Origin: CAZFQG01 sp964520785
Lineage (GTDB): Bacteria > Planctomycetota > Planctomycetia > Pirellulales > Thermoguttaceae
DNA length: 17,162 nucleotides
Direction: 5' to 3'
Assembly (NCBI GenBank): GCA_964520785.1
Contig: CAZFQG010000140.1
Location: 1 to 17,162, forward strand
Both the position numbers and the translations under genes were made by a program. Positions 1-8,578 of this stretch are shown in pieces. The notes under the pieces are model-generated. The model had not been told where the DNA came from, did not search any database, and saw only the letters and a program-made list of their open reading frames with translations. Position 1 is the first letter of the stretch. Every line of letters starts with the position of its first letter.

Positions 1-2
1 TG

Positions 3-551
3 GAGGCCTTTCTCGACCGCTTGGTGGAAATCCATCTCGAGAACCTCGAGCATTATCTTGCCCTGGTCGGCCCTTACATCGACGTCATTCTCTTCGGTGA
101 CGATCTCGGTTCGCAGAACGGACCGCAAATGTCCCCGGCCATGTACCGGCGGCTTTTCAAACCGCGGCACGCGGCGATGTGGAAACGCGCGAAGGAACTG
201 GCCGACGTGAAGGTGATGCTCCATTGCTGCGGCGGCGTACGGCCCATCCTGGACGACCTGATCGACGCCGGCCTCGACGCGATCAATCCGGTGCAGATCA
301 CCTGCGCCGGGATGGAGTCGGAAGGGCTCAAACGCGATTTCGGCACGCGGATCACCTTCTGGGGCGGCGGATGCGACACCCGCGAGATTCTGTGCAACGC
401 CTCCCCCGCCGCGGTCCGCGACCATGTCCGACGCCAAGCCGAAATCTTCGGCCCCGGTGGTGGATTCGTCTTCCAACAGGTCCACAACATCCTCGCGAAT
501 GTCCCGGCGGAAAACATCATCGCCATGTTCGACGCCGCTTTGGAACCATGA
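3..551 (+). CDS. URO-D family protein (uroporphyrinogen decarboxylase-like), C-terminal part
   Basis: This is the 3' part of a gene that begins before the window; the frame is open from base 3, and the TTG at 21 is internal. The visible 183 residues or so match the C-terminal half of the URO-D fold. They include a GDDLGSQNGPQMSP segment, a histidine-cysteine pair in the stretch MLHCCGG, an INPVQ segment, WGGGCDTREIL and a QVHNILANVP ending. In the cobalamin-dependent methyltransferase branch of this superfamily (MtaA/CmuA type), an H-x-C plus a later C binds zinc. The HCC and the later GGGCDT cysteine would fit that pattern, so a methyltransferase-like or uncharacterised planctomycete URO-D homologue is more likely than the haem enzyme HemE. 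The stop at 549-551 lies 51 bases before the next gene on the same strand, so the two may be co-transcribed. The family call is firm; the substrate is unknown. Confidence 0.85.
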   Translation, partial: EAFLDRLVEIHLENLEHYLALVGPYIDVILFGDDLGSQNGPQMSPAMYRRLFKPRHAAMWKRAKELADVKVMLHCCGGVRPILDDLIDAGLDAINPVQITCAGMESEGLKRDFGTRITFWGGGCDTREILCNASPAAVRDHVRRQAEIFGPGGGFVFQQVHNILANVPAENIIAMFDAALEP

Positions 552-602
552 AACGGCAACTCAGTTATCGGGTTTTCGGACGGGCTTGCTCTCGTTGAAT
601 AC

Positions 603-1469
603 ATGACGGAAGGCATACAGGATTGGCTTCTTCGCGGATGGAACTTGGGGACGCGGTTCGTGCCGGCGTGGCCGACCAATGCGCCGCGAGGCCTCTCCGG
701 AAGCCGATTGGGGCGGCAGCCCGGGGAAAGCCTGGAATTCGTCGATTTCCGCGATTACGAGCCGGGGGATGACCTGCGGAAGCTCGACTGGAACGCCTAC
801 GCCAGAAGCGACGCGCTGGTCGTGCGCGTCTTCCGTGAGGAAGTCACCCCCCATCTCGACTTGATCGTCGACGCCTCCGCTTCGATGGCGGTCCGCGAGG
901 GAAAGCTCCGCGCCACCCTCCTGGCCGCCGGGCTGCTTGCCGGCGCAGCGGCGAACGGCAACTTTTCCACCAGGGCCTTTCAAATCCGTGACACTTGCCG
1001 GGAAATCGAGGGTTCCTCTTCCCAGCCCCAGACTTGGAATCTGCACCCACTCGACGGCCGGGAGGATGCCGGCGAGGCTCTCATCCAGGCGCCCCCGCGC
1101 TTGCAGCCGAGGGGAATTCGCGTGTTCATCAGCGATTTGCTCTTTGCCGGCGATCCGGAAATGGTGACGGCCGTCCTCGCCGAGCAAGCCTCCGCCGCGG
1201 CGGTCGTGCAGTTGTTGGACGAACCGGATCGTCAGCCGCCGGAGTACGGCACCGTGCGTCTGGTTGATAGCGAGACGGGCCGGACTCACGAACTGTTCGT
1301 CGATGCCACCGTCCGCCGCCGCTATTGCAGTCGCCTGGAAAACCACACCCGGCAGTGGGAGGCGGCCTGCGCGCGCAGGGGGTTGCGATTCGCGCCGCTG
1401 GACGCGGAATCCCTCGATGCCGGAAACGTCGATTCGCTCTTGGAGCGGGGAGTCCTGCGATTCCCATGA
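603..1469 (+). CDS. DUF58 domain-containing protein
   Basis: The protein has 288 residues. The DUF58 signature runs from about residue 46 to 68 (F-x-D-x-R-x-Y-x-PGDD-x-R-x-LDW-x-x-x-AR), and a VWA-like metal site D90-A-S92-A-S94-M follows. DUF58 proteins are usually encoded next to MoxR AAA+ ATPases and membrane VWA proteins, and are thought to act in chaperone-like complexes at the inner membrane. This copy has no obvious transmembrane segment and should be cytoplasmic. No strong Shine-Dalgarno sequence precedes the ATG at 603. Its stop overlaps the next start in an ATGA, which implies translational coupling. The nearest upstream gene is a URO-D homologue instead of the usual moxR. Confidence 0.9.
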   Translation: MTEGIQDWLLRGWNLGTRFVPAWPTNAPRGLSGSRLGRQPGESLEFVDFRDYEPGDDLRKLDWNAYARSDALVVRVFREEVTPHLDLIVDASASMAVREGKLRATLLAAGLLAGAAANGNFSTRAFQIRDTCREIEGSSSQPQTWNLHPLDGREDAGEALIQAPPRLQPRGIRVFISDLLFAGDPEMVTAVLAEQASAAAVVQLLDEPDRQPPEYGTVRLVDSETGRTHELFVDATVRRRYCSRLENHTRQWEAACARRGLRFAPLDAESLDAGNVDSLLERGVLRFP

Positions 1470-3313
1470 TACCAACGTTCGCCGCGCCGTTGTTCTTCTG
1501 GGGCGCCCTCTCCCTTGCCGGCCTCGCCGTCATCTACATGCTGCGGATGCGATCGCGGCGCAAGGTCGTGTCGAGCCTCCTCCTCTGGATCGACCGGCAC
1601 ACGGCCGATACCGGAGGACGCATCTGGCGGCGGATGCGGGCGCCTCTGTTGTTTTTCGTTGAACTCCTGGCACTGGCGCTGCTCGTTCTGGCGGCGGCCG
1701 ATCCCCTGTGGCGCCTCGCGGGACGGATTCCGGCGATCATCATTCTCGACGATTCCTATTCGATGCGAGCCTCCCTCACCGCGGACGGCGGCGGATCGGG
1801 CGAGCGGACCGTTCGCGATGCCGCACGAGAGCGGCTCGCCGAAATCCTCGACGGCGAATCGCTCCGCGCCCGGGTCATCCTCGCGGGACGGGAGCCGGCG
1901 CTCTTGAAGGAGACGTTTGAATCATCCGCCACACTGGCGCGGCTCGACGGACAGTGGGATTGTTGGTCGTCCACGGCCGACCTGGACGCGGCCCTCTCCC
2001 TGGCCCGGCAGGTCGGAGGCCCCCAAACGCGGTTACTCGTTCTGACGGACCACCGCCGCGGCGACACGGGGGCTGAGAAAGCCGTCGCGGACGAAACCGA
2101 GAAGGAAAGCAAAAAAAAGACGACGCAGCCGGTCCCGGTTGACCCCGGCAGCCAGGTCCGGTGGATCGCACTGGGCCGGCCACTCCCGAACCTCGCCCTG
2201 GTCGGAGCCGTTCGGCGCGATTCGGCCGACGGGGGACTCGCCGTTCTGGAGATCGCCAACTTGAGCAACCGCCGGGAGACGGGCGAACTCGCAGTCGCCC
2301 TGGGGCCGCGAAATTCCGTCAAGCCGTTCAATATCGAGGCGGGAGATATCGCCCGCTTCTCCATTCCACTGGAAGAGAGCAGCGAACCGCTGGAGGCTTC
2401 GCTTCCGCCGGATGCCCTCGACGCGGACAACCGGCTGGTTCTTCTGCCCGAGCATCCGCCGAAGCTCCGCGTATCCGTCGGAGTTGCCGAGACGAGGCTC
2501 CGCGCGGCCATACTCAAGGTTCTGGAGGCGGACGGCCGTTGCGAGATCACCGATGTCGTCCCGCAACTGCGGCTAATCGACGCACCCCTCCCACCCCGGG
2601 ATGATTGCTGGGACGTGGTCTTCACGAAAGGACCCGACGCGAAACCGGTTCTGGGGCCTTTCGTCTTGGATCGGACCAACCTCCTTTTGGAGGGCGTTTC
2701 CCTCGAAGACGTCGTTCTCGTCGAAAGCTCGGGGATGGACCTTCCCGGCGATCCTTTGGTGATGTCCGACACCGGCGTCCTCGTGGCGCTGGACCGGCTT
2801 GGGGGTCGCGCCCGGCGGCTCTCGATCCAGTTCGACGCGGAGAAGACGACGCTGCTCGATTCGGTCGATTTCCCGGCCCTCGTCTGGAATATCCTCCAGT
2901 GGCGTCAGACGGAACTCCCGGAGTACTGCCGCCCCAACGTTCCCATCGGTGCGACGACGACGTTGCGACTGCAGCCGGAAAGGAAGCGGGCCGTCCTCGA
3001 ACGGCCCGAAGGCATCAAGAACGAGCTGAATCCTCGCGACGCGACGGTCGTCTTCAAAACGGATCGGCCGGGGCCCTACACGGTAGTCCTGGATGAGAAT
3101 CGTCTTCCCCTCTGGGCGCACGTCACATTCCGCGACGAGTCGGATATCCGGCGTGGAGCGACCGGGGCTTGGGGAAAATGGGAGATGTCGCAAGAGGCCC
3201 GCCTCGATTACCGCTCGGCGGCCGCGGCAATGCTCTTTCTGGCCCTGGCAACATGGGTCGTACACGGGTTCGTGCTTCGCAAGGGGGGGGNNNNNNNNNN
3301 GGAACGCGAATGA
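1466..3313 (+). CDS. BatA-like membrane protein with VWA domain (contains assembly gap)
   Basis: I choose the ATG at 1466 because it overlaps the DUF58 stop (ATGA, 1466-1469) and begins with a typical BatA N-terminal membrane hairpin. The longer frame from 1325 lies inside the previous gene. From 1466 the protein has 615 residues, 4 of them undetermined. Membrane segments lie at about residues 6-27 and 60-77. A VWA metal site D95-D-S97-Y-S99-M follows, then a long extracytoplasmic region with a lysine-rich linker near residues 210-220, and a final membrane segment at about 585-604. This is the layout of BatA-like 'aerotolerance' family proteins common in planctomycetes. The last codons cross the N run at 3291-3300, so the exact C-terminus depends on the true gap length. 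As drawn, the stop at 3311-3313 overlaps the next ATG, repeating the coupling seen at the 5' end. Confidence 0.85.
   Translation: MIPTFAAPLFFWGALSLAGLAVIYMLRMRSRRKVVSSLLLWIDRHTADTGGRIWRRMRAPLLFFVELLALALLVLAAADPLWRLAGRIPAIIILDDSYSMRASLTADGGGSGERTVRDAARERLAEILDGESLRARVILAGREPALLKETFESSATLARLDGQWDCWSSTADLDAALSLARQVGGPQTRLLVLTDHRRGDTGAEKAVADETEKESKKKTTQPVPVDPGSQVRWIALGRPLPNLALVGAVRRDSADGGLAVLEIANLSNRRETGELAVALGPRNSVKPFNIEAGDIARFSIPLEESSEPLEASLPPDALDADNRLVLLPEHPPKLRVSVGVAETRLRAAILKVLEADGRCEITDVVPQLRLIDAPLPPRDDCWDVVFTKGPDAKPVLGPFVLDRTNLLLEGVSLEDVVLVESSGMDLPGDPLVMSDTGVLVALDRLGGRARRLSIQFDAEKTTLLDSVDFPALVWNILQWRQTELPEYCRPNVPIGATTTLRLQPERKRAVLERPEGIKNELNPRDATVVFKTDRPGPYTVVLDENRLPLWAHVTFRDESDIRRGATGAWGKWEMSQEARLDYRSAAAAMLFLALATWVVHGFVLRKGGXXXXERE
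3291..3300. other. Assembly gap (10 N)
   Basis: Ten undetermined bases directly follow a run of eight G. The gap lies in the last codons of the BatA-like gene, just before the next start. Ten is likely a placeholder length, so the reading frame across it is not proven. Confidence 0.98.
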
Positions 3314-6135
3314 TACGCTTTTTGGAACCCGGCTGGCTGCTCCTGCTGGCGCCGTTGATACTGACGTTCCGTTGGCTGCCGGGAAGCCGCTTCTTGCGGA
3401 TCGTGCATTTCGCCGTCGCCGTCGTGGTGATTCTCGCTCTGGCGCGGATCGAACTGAAACTCGATTCCAGCCGCGGGCATCTCATCGTCGTGTGCGATCG
3501 GAGCGATTCGATGCCCCCCGCGAATGACTCTCGACTTCTGGAGACGCTCGGTATCTTGGAGAAAGCCCGGCCCTCGGGCTCGAAACTGGCGATCGTTGGT
3601 TTCGGCCGCCAAGTGGTCGTGGAACGGGGGATCGGCGAGGGGGAATTCGGCGGATTCACCGGGGCCGTCGATCCCAGCGGAAGCCGTTTGCCGGAGGCCC
3701 TGCGGACGGCCTTGGCGCTCGTCGAATCGGACGCCTCCGCGCGGGTCCTCGTCGTCAGCGACGGCCTGACTGACGGAACGCGGCTCGAATCGGCCGCCAA
3801 CGAGGCCGCGGCGAGGGAGATTCCGGTTGACTACCGCCATGTCGCGCGGAGCCGCGCGGGGGACGTCGCCATCGAGCGTTTTGACCTGCCGCAAACCGCC
3901 GCATCGCGGGAATCGTACCTGCTTAGTGCATGGGTCACCAGCGACCGAAATCGCGAGGTCACTTTCACGCTCCGCCGCGAGGAGAAAGTTCTGGCACAGG
4001 GGACGCGGGGACTCCAGCCCGGCCGGAACCGGCTGACCTTCCGGGATATCGCCGCCGATGCCGGTGTCCGGGAGTACGAACTCCTGATCGATGCCGGCGA
4101 GGACGAAACACCGGAGAACAACCGGGGCCGGGCGGTCGTTTCGGTCTCGGGGCCGAAACCGGTCCTGCACGTAAGCGAGGGAACGACGCGGCTGGCCGCC
4201 CTGTTGCGAGAAGGAGGGCTGGACGTGGAGACGCTCACGGGAGAAGCCCTGCAAACCCGGGGCGTTTCCCTGGGCCTTCTGGGCCGCTACTCGGCCGTCG
4301 TTCTCGAGAACGTATCGGCACAGCGGCTGGGAACGCTCGGGATGGAAACGCTCGCCCAGTGGACGACCCAGGCCGGCAACGGACTGTGGATTACCGGCGG
4401 CAAAAACAGCTATGCCGTCGGCGGATACTACCGTTCGCCCCTGGAAGAGATCATGCCGTTGAGCATGGAACTCCGCAAGGAACAGCGAAAAGTGGCCGTG
4501 GCGATGGTCGTCGTCCTCGACCGCTCGGGCAGTATGGCCGTCCCGGTCGCCGGGGGCAAGACGAAGATGGACCTGGCGAACGTGGGTACGGCCGAGGTCT
4601 ACAATATGCTCACTCCGATGGACGAATTCGCCTGCATCGCGGTCGATTCGGCCCCGCACGTGGTGGTACCCCTCACCCCGGTCGACGCCGGAAAGTCCGC
4701 GAAGGCGAAGATACTCTCGATCGAGTCGATGGGGGGCGGTATTTTTGTCTATGAGGGGCTCAAGGCGGCCGTCCGCGAACTCAAAACGGCGACCGCCGGA
4801 GTTCGCCACATGATTCTCTTCGCCGACGCGGCCGACGCGGAAGAACCGGGTGACTACAAAAAGCTCCTGGACGTGTGCCGCGCCGCCGGAATCACGTGCA
4901 GCGTCATCGGCCTGGGCTCCAAGAGCGACCCCGACGGGGCTCTCTTGGAAGACGTCGCGAAACGCGGAGGGGGCCGGGCATTCTTCACCAATCAGCCGAC
5001 CGATCTGCCGCGGCTGTTCGCGCAGGACACGTTCGTCGTGGCGCGGAACAGCTTCGTCGACACACCCATCTCTATCGCCGCGACCGCCGGATTGACGACC
5101 CTCACCGGCGAGGGATTCTCCGAAATCCCGGCCGTCGGCGGGTATAACATGGCCTACCTGCGCCCCGGGGCGACGCTCGCCGTCGTCGCGGAGGACGAGT
5201 ATAAGACGCCCATTTTGGGCGCTTGGCACAGCGGTCTGGGACGCGTCCTCTGCTACACCGGCGAAATGGACGGGAAGTACACCGGACCGATCGGGCGGTG
5301 GGACAAGGCGGGATCGTTCTTGACGACGCTCGGCAGATGGACGGCCGGCGCCGACCGGCCGCTGCCGCCGGAGATGCTCCCTCAACAGAAGCTCGTCGGC
5401 GAAACGAACCAGGTGCGGCTGTATCTCGATCCGGCCCGCCAGGGGGAACCATTCAAAGAAATGCCCAAAGTCCATGTTCTTTTCGGCAGCCGCGACGGCG
5501 CTCCCAGCGGCGAGACCTATACCATGCGATGGGAGACTCCTGACATTTTACAGGTGGACGTCCCAATGCGGACGGACGACGTGGCGCTGGCGACCGTCGA
5601 AGTGCCCGGGAAGGGAAAGGCGAACCTGGGACCCGTCTGCCTGCCCTACAGCCGCGAGTATCAACCCTATCCGCCGGGAACCGGTGGCGGCAACCTGCGG
5701 TTGCTCGCCAAGATCACCGGGGGTCGAGAGCGGAGTGACCTGGAGACTATCTGGGCGGACCTGCCGGAGCGGCCCCGGTTTTTCCCCCTTGCCCCCTGGC
5801 TGGCCATGCTTGCCGCGGGACTGATCCTCACCGAGGTCTTCCAACGCCGTACCGGATGGCTCACGTTCGGGCGACGGCGGCGTCCAGTCCCCCAAACCGC
5901 GCCGGAGCCACGGGCCGAGTCTCCGGTGCCGACCAAGGAAACGCGAAAAGTGACAAAAAAATCTAAGTCGCCGCCGCGCGATGTCAAACCGATGCCGCAG
6001 GGACCCCCGACCGGGAAGCAAGCGGAGGCGGTTCCCGAAGAGCCTCGGGAATCATCTCCCACGAAGTCATCTGACCTTCTGGATGCGTTCAAGAGCGCAG
6101 GGGACAGGGCGCGACGCCGGACCAAGGGGAATTAG
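3310..6135 (+). CDS. Large membrane protein with two VWA domains and a GATase1-like domain
   Basis: The start ATG at 3310 overlaps the preceding stop and gives 941 residues. An earlier in-frame start would cross the N gap. Two membrane segments lie near residues 8-20 and 32-46. A first VWA site D63-R-S65-D-S67-M follows. Residues about 283-385 resemble the glutamine-amidotransferase-like domain found in such proteins (GLWITGGKNSYAVGGY), with serine where active enzymes have the catalytic cysteine, so probably no amidotransferase activity. A second, better conserved VWA site is D404-R-S-G-S408-M. A membrane segment lies near 826-843, and a proline- and lysine-rich tail of about 80 residues ends the protein. 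Related planctomycete proteins follow DUF58 and BatA-like genes. Most of the protein between residue 47 and 825 should lie outside the cytoplasm. The function is unknown; metal-dependent protein binding in an envelope complex is inferred from the VWA domains. Confidence 0.85.
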   Translation: MIRFLEPGWLLLLAPLILTFRWLPGSRFLRIVHFAVAVVVILALARIELKLDSSRGHLIVVCDRSDSMPPANDSRLLETLGILEKARPSGSKLAIVGFGRQVVVERGIGEGEFGGFTGAVDPSGSRLPEALRTALALVESDASARVLVVSDGLTDGTRLESAANEAAAREIPVDYRHVARSRAGDVAIERFDLPQTAASRESYLLSAWVTSDRNREVTFTLRREEKVLAQGTRGLQPGRNRLTFRDIAADAGVREYELLIDAGEDETPENNRGRAVVSVSGPKPVLHVSEGTTRLAALLREGGLDVETLTGEALQTRGVSLGLLGRYSAVVLENVSAQRLGTLGMETLAQWTTQAGNGLWITGGKNSYAVGGYYRSPLEEIMPLSMELRKEQRKVAVAMVVVLDRSGSMAVPVAGGKTKMDLANVGTAEVYNMLTPMDEFACIAVDSAPHVVVPLTPVDAGKSAKAKILSIESMGGGIFVYEGLKAAVRELKTATAGVRHMILFADAADAEEPGDYKKLLDVCRAAGITCSVIGLGSKSDPDGALLEDVAKRGGGRAFFTNQPTDLPRLFAQDTFVVARNSFVDTPISIAATAGLTTLTGEGFSEIPAVGGYNMAYLRPGATLAVVAEDEYKTPILGAWHSGLGRVLCYTGEMDGKYTGPIGRWDKAGSFLTTLGRWTAGADRPLPPEMLPQQKLVGETNQVRLYLDPARQGEPFKEMPKVHVLFGSRDGAPSGETYTMRWETPDILQVDVPMRTDDVALATVEVPGKGKANLGPVCLPYSREYQPYPPGTGGGNLRLLAKITGGRERSDLETIWADLPERPRFFPLAPWLAMLAAGLILTEVFQRRTGWLTFGRRRRPVPQTAPEPRAESPVPTKETRKVTKKSKSPPRDVKPMPQGPPTGKQAEAVPEEPRESSPTKSSDLLDAFKSAGDRARRRTKGN

Positions 6136-6151
6136 TCGCTCGTGCTCGAAA

Positions 6152-6169
6152 GCGCGGGCTGGTCCGCGC
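6152..6169 (+). terminator. Candidate terminator hairpin after the VWA cluster
   Basis: GCGCGG (6152-6157) pairs perfectly with CCGCGC (6164-6169) around a 6-base loop, and an extra G-T pair is possible inside. It starts 17 bases after the stop of the double-VWA gene. No T run follows directly, so it could also be a plain hairpin. Confidence 0.35.
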
Positions 6170-6191
6170 ATTGACACCGCTGACAGGGGGC

Positions 6192-6219
6192 TTGTTGTTT
6201 GGATTTCGGTCGCTATACT
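6192..6219 (+). promoter_or_regulatory. Weak candidate promoter for the oxidoreductase gene
   Basis: TATACT at 6214-6219 (5 of 6 to the -10 consensus) lies 16 bases after TTGTTG at 6192-6197 (3 of 6 to the -35 consensus). A perfect TTGACA at 6171-6176 is badly spaced for this -10. It lies in the 167-base gap before the gene at 6303. Confidence 0.35.
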
Positions 6220-6302
6220 ACGGGTTTGCGCGATGATCCCCCGAGGCGCGGAGGCCGGAACGGGACGAGTCGCGGCGAAGTGCGTGTTTTTTCGGAGATG
6301 CA

Positions 6303-7298
6303 ATGGAAAAACCCCATGTATTGGTGATTGGTGTAGGCTCGATCGGACTGCGGCACCTGGAGTGTTTCGAGGCGACCGGTCGCGTCCGGCTTTCGATTTG
6401 TGACATGAATGCGGAATTCCGAGACCGCGCCTGTCAGAAATGCAAGGTCGAGAAGTGTTTCGATGATTTCGACAAGGCGATCGAAGAGTCGTTCGATGCG
6501 GCGGTCATCGCCGTGCCGGCGAACATTCATATTCCCGTTTCCACGCGGTTGGCCGAAAACGGGGTTCATCTTCTCATCGAAAAGCCGCTGAGTACCAGTG
6601 TCGAGGGAATCGATGCTTTGGAGCGGATCGTCACCGAGAAGAACCTCGTCGCGGCGGTCGCCTATGTCTACCACTGCCACCCCGCCCTGGCCGCCATGAG
6701 ACGGGCGATCACCGAGGGTCGCTTCGGCGAGCCCGTCCAGGTCTACGTGATCGGCGGGCAGCATTTCCCCACGTTCCGGCCCGCCTACCGCGACATTTAT
6801 TTCAAAGACCGCAAGACGGGCGGCGGTACGATTCAAGATGCGCTCACGCACCTCGTCAACGCGGCGGAATGGCTCGTCGGCCCGGTAACGCGGCTCGTGT
6901 CCGACGCGGCCCACCTGATGCTCGATGGGGTGGAAGCGGTCGAAGACACCGCCAGCCTCCTGACCCGGCATGGAAACGTTCTCGGAACGTATATGATCAA
7001 TCAGTTTCAGCCCGCCAATGAGCTTTCGATGACCGTCGTATGCAATCGCGGCATGGCCCGCTTCGAGACGCAGCCCCTCCGCTGGCGGTATTGTCTCGAA
7101 CCGGGAGATCCGTGGGTGGACCAGGATTTTCCCACTCTCGAGCGGAACGACTTGTTCATCGCGCAGGCGAATGCCTTCCTCGATTCCATTGAGAAGGGTA
7201 CGCCCCCGGTTTGCACACTCGCCGAAGCGTTCAACACGCTCAAGTGCAACCTCGCCGCGCTGGAATCGCTCGAGGACCGGCAATGGAAGGCGATTTAG
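6303..7298 (+). CDS. Gfo/Idh/MocA family NAD(P)-dependent oxidoreductase
   Basis: The protein has 331 residues, normal for the family. The N-terminal Rossmann fold carries G10-V-G-S-I-G-L-R-H, and the conserved E-K-P-L of the family is at 93-96. The C-terminal substrate domain has GGGTIQDALTH, where D179 and H183 match the usual catalytic D-x-x-x-H pattern. Members oxidise or reduce sugars, inositols or sugar acids with NAD(P); the substrate cannot be read from the sequence. A GGAG (6294-6297), 5 bases before the ATG, serves as ribosome binding site. The gene stands alone on its strand and converges on the XylR-type regulator, with 36 bases between the two stops. Confidence 0.9.
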   Translation: MEKPHVLVIGVGSIGLRHLECFEATGRVRLSICDMNAEFRDRACQKCKVEKCFDDFDKAIEESFDAAVIAVPANIHIPVSTRLAENGVHLLIEKPLSTSVEGIDALERIVTEKNLVAAVAYVYHCHPALAAMRRAITEGRFGEPVQVYVIGGQHFPTFRPAYRDIYFKDRKTGGGTIQDALTHLVNAAEWLVGPVTRLVSDAAHLMLDGVEAVEDTASLLTRHGNVLGTYMINQFQPANELSMTVVCNRGMARFETQPLRWRYCLEPGDPWVDQDFPTLERNDLFIAQANAFLDSIEKGTPPVCTLAEAFNTLKCNLAALESLEDRQWKAI

Positions 7299-7334
7299 GT
7301 CTTGTTCGAGGGAAGGTAAACCGCTCTTGAACGG

Positions 7335-8537
7335 CTACTCAGGGTGCTCGGCGCGGAACCGACCCAGTGTCCAGCCGGTCTTCTGTTTGAAAACACTGTT
7401 CATGTGTTCCGTATGCAGGAACCCGGCTCTGGCAGCAATCTCTCTGAGCGAAAGAGTCGATTGCGTAAGAAGCTCCTTGACGCGCTCGACACGGATTTCG
7501 ACGATGATATCGTAGACCGACCGATTCAGGACTTCTCGGAATCGCCGTTGCAACACGCTCCGCGAGACGTTCATTGCCGAAACCACGTCCTTGACATTGA
7601 TCCCGCGTCCGGCATTCTCGCGGATAAACCGCATCGCTTCGGCGACCAGTTCGTCATCCGTCGCCACAACATCGGTCGACTGACGTGTCACCACTCCCAA
7701 GGGTGGGATGAGCATCTGTTCCTCCGGTCGGGAACCGCCCGCCAGTAGTTCACGTAATAGGCCGGCCGCCTCGCGGCCGATCCGTACGTCGTCCGGAACG
7801 ATACTGGAAAGTGGAGGGTACCCGAGTTGGCAGATCGTCTCGTCGTTGTCGACGCCGAGGACTCCCACGGCATCGGGAACGGGAATTCCGGCCCGGCGGC
7901 ATCCACTCAGAATCTGCACTCCCAAAAAATCGTCCGCCGCCAGGACTCCCAGTGGTTTCGGGAGGCCGGCCAGCCAAGCGGCGACCTCGTCGATTTCCTC
8001 GTCCAGAGAACCGTCACGATACCTGTGACTGAATTCTTCGTTTCGTTCGTATCGGCGGCACCCGCAGTGCTCCCCCTCGACCGCGATTCGAAAGCCGTCG
8101 AATTGCAGGTCGGACCAAGCGATCCCGGGAACTCCAATAAAGGCGAAATGCCGGAAACCACGTTTTAGAAGATGCTCCGCGGCGGCGCGGCCGACGGCGC
8201 GCCGGTCGCAGACGATGTCCGCGGGGCCCAAACTGGTCGACGCACTAGCCTTTAGATTGACGATCGGAATACCCGTCGCGGCCAGCATGTCGGCACTTCC
8301 ATCATCAACCACGCGAGCGATGATGCCGTCCCCGTCCCACGTACTGAGCCACTGGGGAGCCGCGTCGATCAGCGACCGGGGTTCCACGTGAATAAGCCAG
8401 GGGCCGTTTTCTCGAATGTAATCGCCGATTCCCCGGAGAATGCGCCTGCCGTGCGCTCGGGTGGTCTCGATGATGAGTGCCACACGCGGAGGGCTCCGGG
8501 AATCTCGAGGGTTCGGGCGTTTTCTTTTTTTGGCCAT
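7335..8537 (-). CDS. XylR-type transcriptional regulator (LacI-like sensor plus AraC DNA-binding domain)
   Basis: I take the ATG at 8537 as start (M-A-K-K-R-K, 400 residues); a TTG at 8573 would add 12 residues. A basic N-terminus leads at about residue 18 into a periplasmic-binding-protein-like sensor domain (RVALIIETTRAHGRRILRGI) of about 265 residues. The C-terminal 106 residues form an AraC domain with two helix-turn-helix units, near 315-335 and 363-384 (LREIAARAGFLHTEHMNSVF). This is the architecture of E. coli XylR, which senses xylose. Homologues are very common in planctomycetes and probably sense various sugars. It lies 41 bases after the TolC-like gene on the same strand and may share its transcript. 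No xylose genes are next to it, so its ligand and targets are unknown. Confidence 0.9.
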   Translation of the reverse strand: MAKKRKRPNPRDSRSPPRVALIIETTRAHGRRILRGIGDYIRENGPWLIHVEPRSLIDAAPQWLSTWDGDGIIARVVDDGSADMLAATGIPIVNLKASASTSLGPADIVCDRRAVGRAAAEHLLKRGFRHFAFIGVPGIAWSDLQFDGFRIAVEGEHCGCRRYERNEEFSHRYRDGSLDEEIDEVAAWLAGLPKPLGVLAADDFLGVQILSGCRRAGIPVPDAVGVLGVDNDETICQLGYPPLSSIVPDDVRIGREAAGLLRELLAGGSRPEEQMLIPPLGVVTRQSTDVVATDDELVAEAMRFIRENAGRGINVKDVVSAMNVSRSVLQRRFREVLNRSVYDIIVEIRVERVKELLTQSTLSLREIAARAGFLHTEHMNSVFKQKTGWTLGRFRAEHPE

Positions 8538-8578
8538 GTGGCTGTGGCAATTCCGCGAGGCCGCCGGTTTCAAGGGCT

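Noticed and set aside
2106..2123. A-rich stretch as a possible frameshift or slippery site
   Set aside because: It encodes a lysine-rich linker in the BatA-like protein and the frame stays open and protein-like on both sides.
3208..5475. Long minus-strand open frame (755 codons) opposite the BatA-like and double-VWA genes
   Set aside because: It is antisense to two well-supported proteins, crosses the N gap, has no recognisable domain and is explained by the GC-rich third codon positions of the real genes.
6171..6176. Perfect TTGACA as a -35 box
   Set aside because: No acceptable -10 sequence lies 15-19 bases downstream; the nearest TATACT is 37 bases away.
6213..7283. Minus-strand open frame of 356 codons
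   Set aside because: It is the mirror of the Gfo/Idh/MocA gene, whose motifs are clear; its own protein resembles no family.
7304..7332. Possible bidirectional terminator between the convergent oxidoreductase and regulator genes
   Set aside because: GTTCGAG and CTCTTGAAC pair only imperfectly and no T run is present on either strand.
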